Assembly: GCF_963169125.1 (NCBI RefSeq) | Contig: NC_084795.1 | Span: forward strand, 96,219,411-96,283,410 | From: Humulus lupulus | Taxonomy: Eukaryota > Streptophyta > Magnoliopsida > Rosales > Cannabaceae | Direction of reading: 5' to 3' | DNA length: 64,000 nt | Part shown: in pieces, positions 22,770-34,600 of the stretch | Layout of the letters: every line of letters begins with the position of its first letter | Numbering within the stretch: position 1 is the stretch's first letter | Made by a program: the position numbers and the translations under genes | Notes under the pieces: generated by a model | Databases searched by the model: none | What the model saw: the letters and a program-made list of their open reading frames with translations, nothing else | Told to the model about the DNA's origin: nothing

Positions 22770-24300
22770 CTATCCTTGATGAATTCCACTAGCTTCTTCT
22801 TGATGTCTTCTTGTAGACCTCTTCCAATATTCAACTTGATCAGCGACTTCTCTATCACAATAATCTCTTCTATACGGAGTCTCCAAGCATATTGGTCGAA
22901 GAAGGATTGGAAGAAGGTTTGCTTCGCCCAGCATGCATGTTCTCATGGCCCTCTTCCACACATATATACTTGTGTGCTCTTTCGAAGAAGTCATCTAAGT
23001 CTTTAACCTCTCTCTTGAGCATGTTATCCAATAACTTGCTTCCTGGATGAACTCCTGTCGTGATAGCCATATTGAGCTCTGCTTTAGTTGAACTTCCCAC
23101 CTTAGTTGTTTTCATATTGAATCTATGGATATAGCTCTTTAGGCTTTCACTTTCGCCTTGTTTTATGTTAGCGATCGGTACTCGACATAACATAATCACG
23201 GACCGTGTGGTGCTGCTAAAGAAATTTGCCAAAGAACTGCTGCCATGACCTAATGGTTCCTGGCCTTAACCTATTGAACCACTTGTACGCAGCTCCTTTG
23301 AGTGTAACGGCGAAACAATGGCACCTTGCACTGTTGTTGACCCCCTTAACTTCATCAAGTTGTTGAAGGCGTCGAAGTGATACTTAGGGTCTATAGTGCC
23401 CTCGTACGGAGTCATGTGAGGCTCCTTGAAGTTTGTGGGAAGTTGCTCAACCTAGTTTCCCTTGTGAAGGGTGGCTCATAGTCAAACTCATCGTCACCTA
23501 TGTGCCCCCTAGATATAGTGACCATCCTATGTCTAGTTCCCTTCTCCTTTTGTTCAAGGAGTTTGGTAGGTTCTCAGGGCGAACCCTTGCTTTCGCTGGA
23601 TTCTCTAGGGGAGATTCAGGGGGTGCGGTTCTTACTTCGGACTCTCTCTGGTTGAACTTTTCCCTTAAGTCGAGTGGAGCTCTTTTGGAGGAGTTCTTGG
23701 GTTTGCACCTCCCATAGGTGGGGTTCGCACCAGGTTGCAACGTTGGCATAGAATCTTCCTTACATCTTGGGCGAGGGGTATCATAAGTGTAGAGTCGCAT
23801 TTTTCCATCGTCCACGGGTATGGTGGTTTCTCCTTGTACAAGTTCCCTCACTTTATGCTTAGAAAGGGGAGCATTAGAGTTTTCTTGTAACAGGCCATTG
23901 AGTACATCTTCCATGTTCTCCACGATGGCCTGCAACCTTTGGTTTTTCAAGTGAAGGTCATGTATTTCATCTTCCTAGAGACGAGTTTGGGAACTTTAAT
24001 TCACTAAGTGTACTCATGGGCTCTTACCATGTCTCTATTTGGAGGAAATCGAGTCCGGGTTGTTCGAACTTGGGGCCACCAGCAATCGTGGAGGAGGGTG
24101 AATTGTACGACCCTTTGTTGGAGTAGTGGCATGTGCTGCAAGGTCCGATATGGGATGAATGATAGTGGATGATACTTCTTCCTCTTCACCATTGTCTTTG
24201 GGCAACTCCAGCGCTCCTCCATTCATTGGCAGGGGGGATCCCTCACGGACGCCCTTAGCTAGGTTCTGTCTAGGTGATCGTCCACTTCTCAATGACCTTG
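22770..24300 (-). pseudogene. gag: Gypsy gag fragment, broken
   Basis: Three minus-strand frames form one decayed gag. 24292-24035 is the N-terminal linker. 23950-23498 contains NMEDVLNGLLQENSNAP and a charged/proline-rich region. 23232-22870 has the retrotransposon gag core (QGESESLKSYIHRFNM, NMAITTGVHPGSKLLDNML, FFERAHKYICVEE), typical of Tat/Athila-group Gag. Stops and frameshifts lie between them (about 23240-23490). No pol sequence follows on the left, where 22440-22770 holds nothing I recognise. Confidence 0.7.
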
Positions 24301-24372
24301 TAGGAATTTTGAACGCCTTGGCATATTTCCTTACTAAAATTAATGGAAGAACTATTGTTTGTTATTTGTTCT

Positions 24373-24442
24373 TGTTAGGATCAATGCCCTAAGAGCATGT
24401 AAAGACATTTTATTGGTTTTAAATAAAATTACAATTTTATTA
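24373..24442 (+). repeat. Left part of a Copia-type LTR split by the Tat-like element
   Basis: It starts TGTTAGGATCAATGCCCTA, the same layout as the Copia-4 LTR start (TGTTGGGCTTTGTGCCCTTA). It is interrupted at 24442 by the Tat-like element, whose target duplication tatta lies at 24438-24442. Confidence 0.6.
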
Positions 24443-25331
24443 TGTTTACCGAGTTTTTCGGAAACGAATAACTAACAGAATAATAAAAAGATAAGAACTG
24501 TAGAAATACTGAAATGTGACTAAACAAACAGTGTTTTTACGTGGTTCAGGCGTTAACAAGCCCTAGTCCACGAGTCGATGTTATTATACTTGGAAAAGAT
24601 TACAGTAAGATGGCTGGTGCATAAGAACTTCACACGCTCACAATGTTTCTCTCGGGTTCTCTTGAAGAAGATGAAGCTAGAGAGATTTTGGTAGAGTTTT
24701 TTTGCTATATCCTTTGTTTGTCCCCCCTCTTGTAAAATGAAGGGGTCTTTATAGCTAGGGTTTTGGATTAGGGTTTTTCTCTACGTACATGAGTTTTAAT
24801 TACACCAGCCATAAATAGGGATACAATTACTATCGTAGCATGGCTACAAGACTCTATGTGGGTATATTTACGTGAAAGTATGGGGAACACACAAAGTCAG
24901 CCGTCTTTTCCAAGTTGTCAGCGGAACAGTAGGCGAAAAGGTACCCTTAGGCGTGCTGGGATGTGTGCGGCTTTGACCTGACGGGCGTGTCAGGCGGGAT
25001 CCTGTGTCAGGCGGATATCATTCCAAATATGCCTCCTCCAGGACTCGACCGTTTGGCTTTGTTCCGTGCGAGACACGGAACTGCTTCCGCGGAGACCACT
25101 CGAAGAGCTTCTCCTGGAAGGAGCTTCCCCGATGGATACTCCTTCGGGAGCTCCGGGAGAGTTGACGAGTTTCCGTATGGTGTTTGCTTGGAAGAGTAAT
25201 CCGGACACCAAGCGGGAGAGGTGAAGCCTTTCTGTATATCCGCGAGCTCTGGTCACCTATCGTGAAGGACATCGATAATTCTGTTTCCCCGAGGCCATCA
25301 ATCTAAACGCTATCCGGAAATCTGGATAACA
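24443..25331 (-). repeat. Tat-like element 3' LTR
   Basis: 889 bp, TG..CA ends (TGTTTACC..GGATAACA on the plus strand). No difference from the right LTR was seen on reading both. A 78-codon ORF inside (24963-25199) recurs identically in the other LTR but has no sign of being a gene. Confidence 0.95.
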
Positions 25332-25346
25332 TTTACCCCCCAAGGT
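25332..25346 (-). promoter_or_regulatory. Tat-like element polypurine tract
   Basis: Minus-strand ccttggggggtaaa abuts the 3' LTR (plus-strand tttaccccccaagg), the plus-strand priming site. Confidence 0.8.
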
Positions 25347-25786
25347 CACGGAGCTTTGAGGGATCCGGGAGCTTGTACAATCGGTTTCTTAGATTAGGCG
25401 AGGGGACACCTTCTGTGTTCCCGGAAGGGTTCCTTTTTCCCGCCTGAGTGTTAGTATGGAAAAGAAAGAGAATTTCTTCTGTTTGAGATCAAGTACTCAA
25501 GTGCGGCAAGGACCACGTGTCATTCTGGGAATGGTTCTGCGACCAAGACGTGTGCGTGAGGCGACTGGTTGAGTATGCGTGCGTCAGTCATCTAACTAAT
25601 GATTTGACGGTTTTTAATGGTACTCCGGGCCCGAGGTGGTGTAATGATGGGAAATAAATACTTTATTCCCATCCGAGGAGTCATAAATAGGATCGTCGCT
25701 TCCTCTCCAGCCGTTGGATCTGATGCACACGGAATGGGAAGATCGGGACCGTCCACTTGAGGAATTCGAAACGGCCTCTTCCCTGC

Positions 25787-25794
25787 TATAAAAA
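25787..25794 (+). promoter_or_regulatory. TATA box of the antisense accessory gene
   Basis: The TATAAAAA box sits in a CG-richer context about 30 bp before a pyrimidine-rich start-like region (near 25815-25825). It faces rightwards, opposite to gag-pol. A leader with two donor sites follows, consistent with a promoter of its own rather than LTR-driven expression. Prediction only. Confidence 0.55.
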
Positions 25795-25814
25795 CGAGGG
25801 AAAGGACCTTTCTT

Positions 25815-26528
25815 CCTCTTTACGCTTTTAGATTCTCCATCTTTAGGATTTTCAGATTTCCAAACCTTCGAACTCTCAGGCTTCCCAGCTTACGTTCCCC
25901 CGAACTTGCCATTTCTTTTGGTAAGTATCTGGAAACTTTTCTTTTTGATTTGGCAGTGGGTTTACTCCCGAAGTTCCTGGTTTGAATCGCCGTTCGTCTT
26001 TGCAGCTTTTACTTCTCGCGATCGTGCTGTGCAGTGATCCAGTTACTCCCTCAACCTCCAACTACCCGAACATCAGTAAGTATTTCTACTTTGCTCTTTC
26101 CTCCCAAACCTTAGGTTGTTGGTAGTTGTTAGAGTAGAGGTTTCTGCCATTATTGCTTATGTGCATTTGTGAATAGGGCTTTGGTAGGCATGTGATTGAT
26201 TGTGAGTCGATAAGTAGCCTTTTCTGCATGTTTTGGCGATTTGCTTTTGGAAAGTCGTCCCGTGTTTTGCTGTTTTAGGGCATAAGCATGAACGCCTTTA
26301 GGGTGTCTTTCTCTGGAAAAACACTTCTTTTGGTGGGCTTAGGCTCGGGGTCTGAGTCTGGTTCCTTGCTGTCCTTCGGGTGGCATGGTGCCAACCCCTC
26401 GGTAAGCTCGGTGGGAGCCTCTCCAAGCAGTTTTCGAGGAGGGTCTCCCCGACGCCTTTGATACCACTAGGGTATGACAAGGGTGCTGACTGCTTAGAGT
26501 GTTTTCTTCTTTCTTTTCTTTTGTCCAG
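25815..26528 (+). other. Spliced 5' leader of the accessory gene (exons 1-2, introns 1-2)
   Basis: Exon 1 runs from about 25815 to 25920, where ttttg|gtaagt is a strong donor; the acceptor tttgcag ends intron 1 at 26005. Exon 2 is 26006-26075, ending catca|gtaagt. Intron 2 (26076-26528) ends tttgtccag. Joining 26075 to 26529 makes A+TG, an ATG that is not present in the unspliced DNA and opens the long coding frame. All boundaries are GT-AG. No transcript is available here. Confidence 0.6.
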
Positions 26529-29500
26529 TGACGAACATCTCGAAGGAACAACTCCTTGCTGCGGGGGAGGCTGATTCTGCCCAAGAGAAAGGCTCTCCTG
26601 TCGCGGGTGGAAAGGGGAAAGGAAAAGCGAAAGCGGTCGCGGCTAGCCCACCAACCTCCAATAGTTCCATCTGGGAGATGGACCAAAAACCGAACCTTTT
26701 CAGGAATTATGGCATGCTAGAGCTGTATTCCTCTGAGGCAGGCCTGAAGAACATCCCAGGTCTGATGTGGCACCGTCTGTCGGTGCTGGGCGAGTCAGCT
26801 AGCCAGAGCCACGAAGGCTTTGGTGCCTGGAGTTGGGCACACATAGTGTGCGGAGCGCACTTGCCCCTAAGGAGTTACTTCGCCAATTTCTGTGTGAAGG
26901 CGGGGATTGCCCCCTTCCAGTTAATTCCTCCCAGTTACAAGCTCTTAGCGGGGTGGTTCATCTTTTGCAAGTCCCGGAGGCTGGAAGCTCCTACCCCGGA
27001 GGAGGTGCTGTACTTTTATGGGTTGAAGTCTCAGCCTATGAGGGGTCATTCAGACAAGGTGGGGTTTTATAGGCTAGAAAGGCACCCGGATGTGATGTGC
27101 CCCACTTGTCATACCGCGAGGGTTCCAGACCTCCGGGAATACTGGTTCCTGACGACTGGCTTCCCGCTGAAGAGGGTGCCAGCTCTATCTTTGGATTTCA
27201 AAATCCCTGGTAAGTGTTTCCTCTTTTCCTTTTCAACTTTGTTTCTTTGTGTTTGATTTGCCTTTTGGGAGGATCTCTAACGCTTGTATTTGATTTTTGC
27301 AGAAGTCGTTCCGCGGACACCTCGCTGCGCGGAGATGATAAGGAGGTCCAAGTTCTACGAAGGGCTTTCCGAGGAAGAGTTGAGAGTGGAGGGACTTGTG
27401 ACCTCCGAATCGTTGAGGGAGTATGGGTTACTCGCCTCCTTCCAGAATATTGAGCCAGTAAGTGGTAGGGGGCAGACTCAGGTGTCGGCTGACATCCGGG
27501 AGCAGATTGCCCTGGAGCTGTCTAAGGTGATCACCCAAGCCGCTCGGGACGAAAATACTCTATCTCCTAGTTGGGAGGAGAGGTTCCCCGACCCCCAGCC
27601 GGAGGGAGAGGAGATCGAGGCTCGCCACGCCGCGGCTTACCCTAACGAAGGGGCTCCGGGGGCTAGTTCCTCCGGGAGAGGTAAGACTAGTTTTCGATTG
27701 ATCCACACCCCCAGCCTGTCTGAAGTTTCCCAAACCTCTCAGATGGGGTTTGATCCTCGTTTCCTTAGGCTAGATCCGCGTAGGATACCTTTCGACAGGT
27801 ACTGTGATAGGGTAGATGAGCTCCTCTGGTGTCTGAGTGATGGTAGTCTGCCAGAAGGTGTCATCATGGTTGACCCTTCTTCTCTCAGCATGTTCTTCCC
27901 GGACTTCAAGGAGTACGGGAGCTTCCTGGAGCAGGAAGCGATGTTTTGTTTTGCTCGGGAAAGGCCATCCACGTTTCTCGTGCATGGTCGTCCCTTTCAA
28001 ACTTTTCTTTTTCTTGTTTCTTGTTCCCTGCTGGCGGGCTTGCTTGTACTTTTGTGTTGCTGATTGTCTTGTCTTCCGCTTATCTTCTTTCTCATTTCTT
28101 GTTGGTTCGCTAACCTTGCTTTGTACGTTTCTTGCAGAGTATCCCGAAGCCAAGATGTTGGGGAGGGTTACTTTGCTTATTAAGAAGGCTGCCACTAGCC
28201 AGGACCCGCCCACGGGGAAAGGACGGAAGCCCAAGGCTGGTAGGGGAGGTAAGGCTGCCTCCCCCAAGAAGACAAGTGGCGAGGCGCAAGCGTCCCCGAG
28301 GGTAGAGAAGTCCCCTGCTGAAGGGCCTTCCGAGACTATGATGGTCTCGAGTAGCAGTAGCGACGGGGAAGGGCTTGTGTTCCCCGTGAGGACAACTGGG
28401 GTGAGCAAGCGTCCCGGAGGAGATGCTGAGGGTGCTAAGAACAAACGCCTTAGACACTCTTCTCCCGGTCGAAGGCAACAACAACAGCAACGACAGCAAT
28501 CACAACTACAACAACAGCAGCAACAGGAACAAGAGAGACAATCACCAACGCCGCAGCAGCAGCAACAGCAACATCCAAACCAGCAGCAGCAACAAGGGCA
28601 ATTACTTCTGCTACCGCAGCAGCAAAAGCAACAGACCGGGGCCTTAATATCCCGGCTGCCTCCTCCTCCAGTCCAAAGGGGGTCCACCCTTCCGGGGTCT
28701 CCGTCTTCTCAGACAACCAATCTTCCCCTGCCTGGCCTGAAGTTCCACTTTCCGCGGAAGCCGACCAGTTTTCCCGCTGCCCTCCTGGAGGGTGTAAGAC
28801 GGGCCGATAGTTTTTTGAAGAGGCGGCTAGAGGCGGAGAAGGCCGTTACTCAGGGAAGGGCAGATAACTTGTCTGCCGTGAAGAGGGCTGAGCTGGCCGA
28901 GGGGGTGAGATCTCCTCACCCGGCCGGAGCGGTTCTGGATGGTCCAGCCTTGGAGAAGAGGCTGGTGCCTAGGCTTGGACGTGCATTGGCGCCGTTCGGA
29001 GCTGAGATGATGGAGGACATGGCCTTGAGCTTATGCGAGCTCAATTCTGAGAAATGGGCCATCAGTAGCAGCAAGGATCCGCTGTTGCTGACACACGCTG
29101 TGAAGCAGCAACTGTCCGGGGTAAGCCGTCGGTTGTTATTTTTTTTTTGGGATCACCTCTCTTTTGGTCCGGCTTTAGCTCATTCGGTTGTCTTTCCTTG
29201 CAGGCCTCTATGATCGCGGAACGCTCGTTCCGGGAGGTTGGTGCAGCTCTGGTTCAGCTGGAGGAGAGCCAGCTGGCTCGCCAGGCCTTGGAGGCGGAGA
29301 AACAGAAGCTGACCCAACAGGCCTTGGGGGCTTCGGAGAAGATTGATCAGGCCCGGCGCACGGCTGAAGAAGAGGCGGAGAAGAAATATCTTGCCAAATA
29401 TCAAGAGTACCGGGCCAAGGCAGAGAATGAGTTTAGACAGCGGTCGGATGGGATTAAGACCGAAAACTCCAAGCTCCGGGAAGAGCTGTCCCAAGCCAAG

Positions 29501-30226
29501 GTGGAGAAAGATACCCTGGAAGCCCGCTTGCAATCAAAGAACGATCTCCTCCTTAAGCGGCAAGAGGAATATTCCACTCTTCAGAGTAAGCTGCACGACG
29601 AGGAGCAACTCCATAAGAGGAGCAGGGATCTTGTGTCTATGCTTCAGTTGGGGCTCGCCGAGAAGGATAAAGAGATCGGGGCTTTGCAATTCACTGCCAG
29701 GGGGCATGTGACCGAGAAGCAATCCGTGCTGAACCAAAATAGGGAGCAGCGCAAGGCGATAGATTCTCTTAAGGGGGAGCGGGATGCCTCCAAGGCCGAA
29801 ATGGAAAAATTGAGGGCCCAACTAACTGCCGCGGAAGCACAGCTGGCAACCTCCGAGGCGGAGCGGTTGAAGGAGAAGGAGGATGCTGAGGTGATACTGA
29901 ACAGGACTATTAATATATCGCATGTGGTCCTCATGCATCAACTCTGGAAAGTGAACCCGGAGGTGTTAGGCTATCTGGGAGATGATGCCGAAGCCATGAG
30001 GGAGAAGCTACTCGTGTGGGATCAGGGCCCAGAGGCGTATGTCCAAACTTATAACATTGACGATCGTGCTGAAGCTCCTGAGGCGGGATATCCCGGAGAG
30101 GCGGGGACTTCTGAACCTTCTCATGACCAAATTCCTCCTTCCAATGAGCCGACTCCGCCAGCCTCAGCTGAAACAGATGCCCCCGAAGCTGCGGTCGTGG
30201 ACGCTGTAGTTACCCCCAATGTTTGA
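26529..30226 (+). CDS. Antisense accessory protein of the Tat-like element (4 coding exons, ~1123 aa)
   Basis: Coding exons 26529-27209, 27303-27986, 28138-29120 and 29204-30226 are joined by GT-AG introns; with the A at 26075 the frame is kept throughout, 1123 codons plus stop. Residues ~1-50: low-complexity basic head. Residues ~55-227 (PLRSYFANFCVKAGIAPFQL, YKLLAGWFIFCK, LREYWFLTTGFPL) resemble the plant putative gypsy-type transposon family (PF04195-like). Exon 5 encodes a Lys/Ser-rich region and a ~55-residue glutamine-rich tract (28475-28640). The last exon is a long Glu/Lys/Arg/Ala coiled coil (about 29215-29900) with an acidic/proline tail. It lies opposite and converging with gag-pol. 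Function is unknown; similar ORFs are known from Tat-lineage elements such as Grande. The exon 4 donor (g|gtcgtc) is the weakest boundary. Confidence 0.8.
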
Positions 30227-30887
30227 AGGGGTTTTATCTTTACTTATTTTTCATTTTGAGTTTTTCATTGCGGACATTTTTACCATAATCATAGCATTCT
30301 CCTTTCTTTTCTGCCGAGTTCTTTATTTATCCTTGCGCTTAGGGTAGACATTTATACGGTAGAAACTGTTGTAGGGGCGTATGGGGTTTTGGTTCCAACG
30401 GCCAAAACCTATGCACCTCCCACTTGAAGCTTTAACGGATGATGTCTTGTTCCCATGTAGTTTCTAGGTTACGAAGGTTTCCTGGTTCCAACGGCCAGGC
30501 TCCTTTCACCGCACTTTATCTTTCCTGAGGCAAATAGTCAATCCAGGGACTTGTAGTTATACTGTTCGCTGGGATTGCTAAGGTGAGTCGTTCCATTGTT
30601 TGGAACGGGAGTTCTTTTGGTGAGCGTCGCTAGACTTAAGGTTAGATCTTTGCGAAGCAAAACTAACTGTTGTTGCGAACCTCATTGTGGCTGACTTCAG
30701 GGACCTGGCATGGAGCCCTGCGAGGCAAGGCTTATTGCTGTTGGGGAAATCGCCACGCCCACCAGGTGTGATCCTGGAGCAGGGGCTTTGCGAAGCAAAG
30801 CCGGCTGTGAGTGGGGGGATCAAGTATGTCTGCTTCTGGAGCTGAAACTTGCAATGGCCATGGAGCTTGCCATGCATTATTTTGTGA
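30227..30887. repeat. Spacer between accessory gene and minisatellite, with degenerate repeat units
   Basis: Two copies of ggttccaacggcca (about 30390 and 30484), the second inside a small hairpin cctgg..ccagg, follow the accessory stop. From about 30640 onwards there are degenerate units with ttgcgaagcaaaa (30650), ctgcgaggcaaggc (30718) and tttgcgaagcaaagc (30785). They are the older, diverged flank of the tandem array that follows. Confidence 0.6.
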
Positions 30888-31145
30888 GATCCGGAGTTGG
30901 AGCCTGCGAAGCAAGGCTTACAACCGTCGCGGATCTTGCCATCTTTCGCCTCGCTGGACCCGGAGCTGGAGCTTGCGAAGCAACGCTCTACAGCGCTCGC
31001 GGATCTTGCCATCTTTCTCCTTGCGGGATCCGGAGCTGGAGCTTGCGAAGCAAAGCTCTACAGCGCTCGCGGATCTTGCCATCTTTCGCCTTGCGGGACC
31101 CGGAGCTGGGGCTTGCGAAGCAAAGCTCTACAGCGATCGCGGAGA
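30888..31145. repeat. Minisatellite, ~70-bp unit, about four copies
   Basis: Units start at 30888, 30957, 31027 and 31097 (69-70 bp). Each has cggagctggagcttgcgaag followed by caaagctctacagcg and ggatcttgccatctttc. The core gagcttgcgaagcaaagctc is nearly self-complementary and can form a hairpin. It lies downstream of pol, the region where Tat elements are known to carry variable tandem repeats. ORFs through it simply repeat the unit in three frames. Confidence 0.85.
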
Positions 31146-31687
31146 ATTCTGCAAAGGACTTGTCAGGGAGTTGGGGGTGTTTTGGCGTAGCTCTATGAAC
31201 GTGCCTCGACCCCCAGTCCCGTCCATCGCTGGGCTACACAGGAGATAATACTTATGATACATAATGGCAGGCATTTCCATGGCAATTTTCACATAAGCAC
31301 ATATGACACGTAATGCAAGCATGTTCATGGCAACAAATAAACCTAAGCTCAACAATTTAAACATTTCAAACAATTTAAAAATTTCAAACACAATGCTAGC
31401 ACATAAGTGGTGTTCTGTGTACGTTTTGTTCAAGGGGCGTATGGTTATGCCTTAGCCATGTATACCCCCCAAGTGAGCGTGGGGTCCGGACGTCTCCAGA
31501 CCGCGTGGTCACTTGTTAAAACGCAGCTTTGAACACAGGGATAAAAAGTGCAGTAAAAGCGGAGTGAATCTCTCCGTGTTTCATTGAATTAGCCTGCTAG
31601 GCGTGAGTTTTACAACAGGGAGGATTATTTCCACATTTTTCGCTTTTGTTATTTTCACCAAGGACTTCCGACTGGATGGTCCGGGGC
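31146..31687. other. Region between minisatellite and the pol stop
   Basis: No supported gene. It includes AT-richer sequence at 31250-31430. The last ~120 bp, before the pol stop codon, are the minus-strand 3' untranslated region of gag-pol. Confidence 0.4.
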
Positions 31688-34600
31688 CTACTGGTAGTAA
31701 CGGCGGAGGTGCTCCGCGTTCCAGGCGCGCGGGACGTTAGATCCGTCGAGTCTCTTTAAGTGATACGTCCCATGGCCCACTTTTTGTTGGACTTCGTAGG
31801 GGCCTTCCCAGTTGGGTCCGAGGACTCCTACTCCCGGGTCCTGCGTAGCAGGAAATACTCTCCGTAGGACAAGATCTCCAACTTCGAATGTACGGCTCTG
31901 GACTCTCATGTTAAAGTGTCGGGCTATCTTGCCTTGGTACATTTTTAGTTGGACCTGCGACTGCTCCCGGAGCTCCTCGATCATGTCCAAGGACTCCTGG
32001 AGGAGGGCATGGTTCCGGGTAGGATCGTAGGTGTCTTGCCTGTGAGAGGGGATCATAGCTTCTACTGGGATGACGGCCTCGCAACCGAAGGTCATGGAAT
32101 AAGGCGTGTGCCCCGTCGAAGTTCTCTCTGTTGTGCGATAAGCCCAAAGTACTCGCGGAAGTTCTTCCGGCCAGTGAGCCTTGCAGGCTTGGAGTTTTTT
32201 CTTCAACGTGGTCTTTAATATTTTGTTTACAGCTTCCACTTGTCCATTAGCCTGTGGTCTGGCGACTGCGGAAAAGCTTTTGATAATTCCATGCGAAGCA
32301 CAGAAGTTCGTGAAGTGTTCACTGTCAAACTGCTTTCCGTTGTCGGACACAATTTTCCGTGGAAGCCCAAAACGACACACTATATTCCTGATGACAAAAT
32401 CCAGTGCTTTTTTAGATGTGACCGTGTTCATAGGTTCAGCTTCAGCCCATTTGGTGAAGTAGTCTACCGCGACTATGGCGTACTTCACTCCACCCTTTCC
32501 AGTGGGGAGGGAACCTACTAGGTCAATGCCCCAAACGGCGAACGGCCAGGGGCTGGTCATTAGGGTAATTTCCGTAGGCGGCGCTCGCGGAACCTTGGCG
32601 TACCTCTGGCACTGCTCACACTTCCTGACATAATCCACACAATCCTTCTTCATGGTGGGCCAGAAGTATCCTTGTCGAAGGATTTTTTTGGAGAGGCTCA
32701 GCCCGGAGGTATGATCGCCACAGAAGCCTCCGTGAATCTCATGGATGATGGTGCTGACTTCGGTTCCGGCAACACACCTAAGGAAGGGTATGGACAACCC
32801 CCTGCGGTAAAGCTTTCCATCCATAACCACGTATCGGGGAGCTTGATACTGGAGCTTCCTTGCGTCCGCTTTATCGGTGGGGAGTTCTCCGGTGGTGAGA
32901 AATCTGAGAATGGGTCCTATCCAGGAGTGGGAATGGTCGATGATGGCGTTTATCCTTCGCGTCTCAGTACTGGGGGCTTCTAAGTGCCCGATGGGGACTA
33001 AGCCATACTGTTCAATCTCCGGGTCCGTTGCAAGCTTGGCCAGCGTGTCCGCAAGTGAGTTCTGGTCCCGGGGGACCTGGCGGATTTTGTAGCCTTTGAA
33101 ATGCTGCAGTAGGCCGCGGGAGAGAGACACGTAGGCAGCCATCCTTTCGCCTTTCGTCTGGTATTCCCCGGATATTTGGTTTACCACAAGCAGGGAGTCG
33201 CTGTACACTTCGATTTTTTGGGCTCCGACTTCTCTGGCCAGTCGTAACCCAGCTAACATGGCTTCGTGTTCTGCCTCGTTGTTGGATGCTGGGAATGCGA
33301 AACGGAGGGCGCTCTGGAGCTGATGCCCTTGGGGAGATATTAGGATAACCCCCGCTCCAGCTCCTTTTTCATTTGAGGCTCCGTCTACGTAGACCTTCCA
33401 GGTGGGAAGTTCCGGGACAGGATCTTCTGGGAGGTCATTCATTCCCGAGCACTCCACAATAAAGTCCGCGAGAGCTTGACCTTTTATGGAAACACGCGGT
33501 TGGTAGTGGACGTCGAACTGGCTTAGTTCCATGGCCCACTTAAGCAATCTGCCAGAAGACTCGGGCTTCTGCAGGACTTGTCGGAGAGGGTGGTTGGTGA
33601 GTACTTTGATGGTGTGCGCCTGGAAATATGGCCTCAGCTTCCGTGAAGCGATCAGCAAGCAGAGGGAGAGTTTCTCGATCATCGAATATCTGGACTCAGC
33701 GTCCAACAACCTCTTGCTTACGTAATACACAGGGAGCTGGATACGGCCATCTTCCCGGACGAGAGCGGCACTTATTGCGTGCTCAGTCACAGCTAGGTAC
33801 AAGAACAACGCCTCTCCTTCGACCGGTTTGGACAAAATGGGGGCTCGGGTTAAATGTTCTTTGAGGTGTTGGAAGGCCGCTTCGCATTCGGGGGTCCACT
33901 CGAACTTCTTGTTCCCTCGCAGAACATTGAAGAAGGGGATACACTTGTCGGTGGCCTTGGATACGAAGCGACTGAGAGCAGCTATCCTTCCGGTAACGCT
34001 CTGGACATCCTTATGCTTCCGGGGGGAAGGCATATCTATGAACGCCTTTATTTTTTCAGGGTTGGCTTCCACGCCGCGGGAGCTGACAATAAAACCGAGG
34101 AACTTTCCAGACGAGACCCCGAAAGTACATTTCTTTGGATTTAGCTTCATCCCGTACTTTCGGATCACGGCGAAAGCTTCCTCAAGGTCGTTACTGTGGT
34201 CCCCGGAGGTCTTGGACTTTACCAACATGTCGTCCACGTACACCTCCATGTTCCTCCCCAGTTGGTCCTTGAACATTCTGTTTACCAGACGCTGGTAAGT
34301 CGCCCCAGCATTCTTCAAACCGAAAGGCATGACCACGTAACAGTAGACACCCTTATCCGTGAGGAAGCTGGTGTGTTCCTGGTCCGCGACATGCATCTTG
34401 ATCTGATTGTATCCGGAATACGCATCCATGAAGGATAAGAGTTCGTACCCGGAAGTAGCGTCCACCATCTGATCGATTCGCGGGAGAGGGAAACAATCTT
34501 TCGGGCAGGCCCTGTTTAGGTCCGTGAAGTCAATGCACATTCTCCAGGACCCATCGGGTTTCGGGACCAGAACTGGGTTGGCCAACCACACGGGATAGTG

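Noticed and set aside
24963..25272. ORFs in the Tat-like LTR, repeated at 38510-38819
   Set aside because: Identical in both LTRs simply because the LTRs are identical; no domain, and three frames are open at once in CG-rich sequence.
27770..28687. 305-codon minus-strand Cys-rich ORF
   Set aside because: It is the reverse complement of the accessory gene's CAG/CAA tract and neighbouring exons; the Cys runs come from the Gln codons read backwards.
30578..31248. Three overlapping repeat-containing ORFs (EAKLYSARGSCHLSP-like repeats)
   Set aside because: The 70-bp minisatellite is open in several frames; the apparent repeat protein has no start context or other support.
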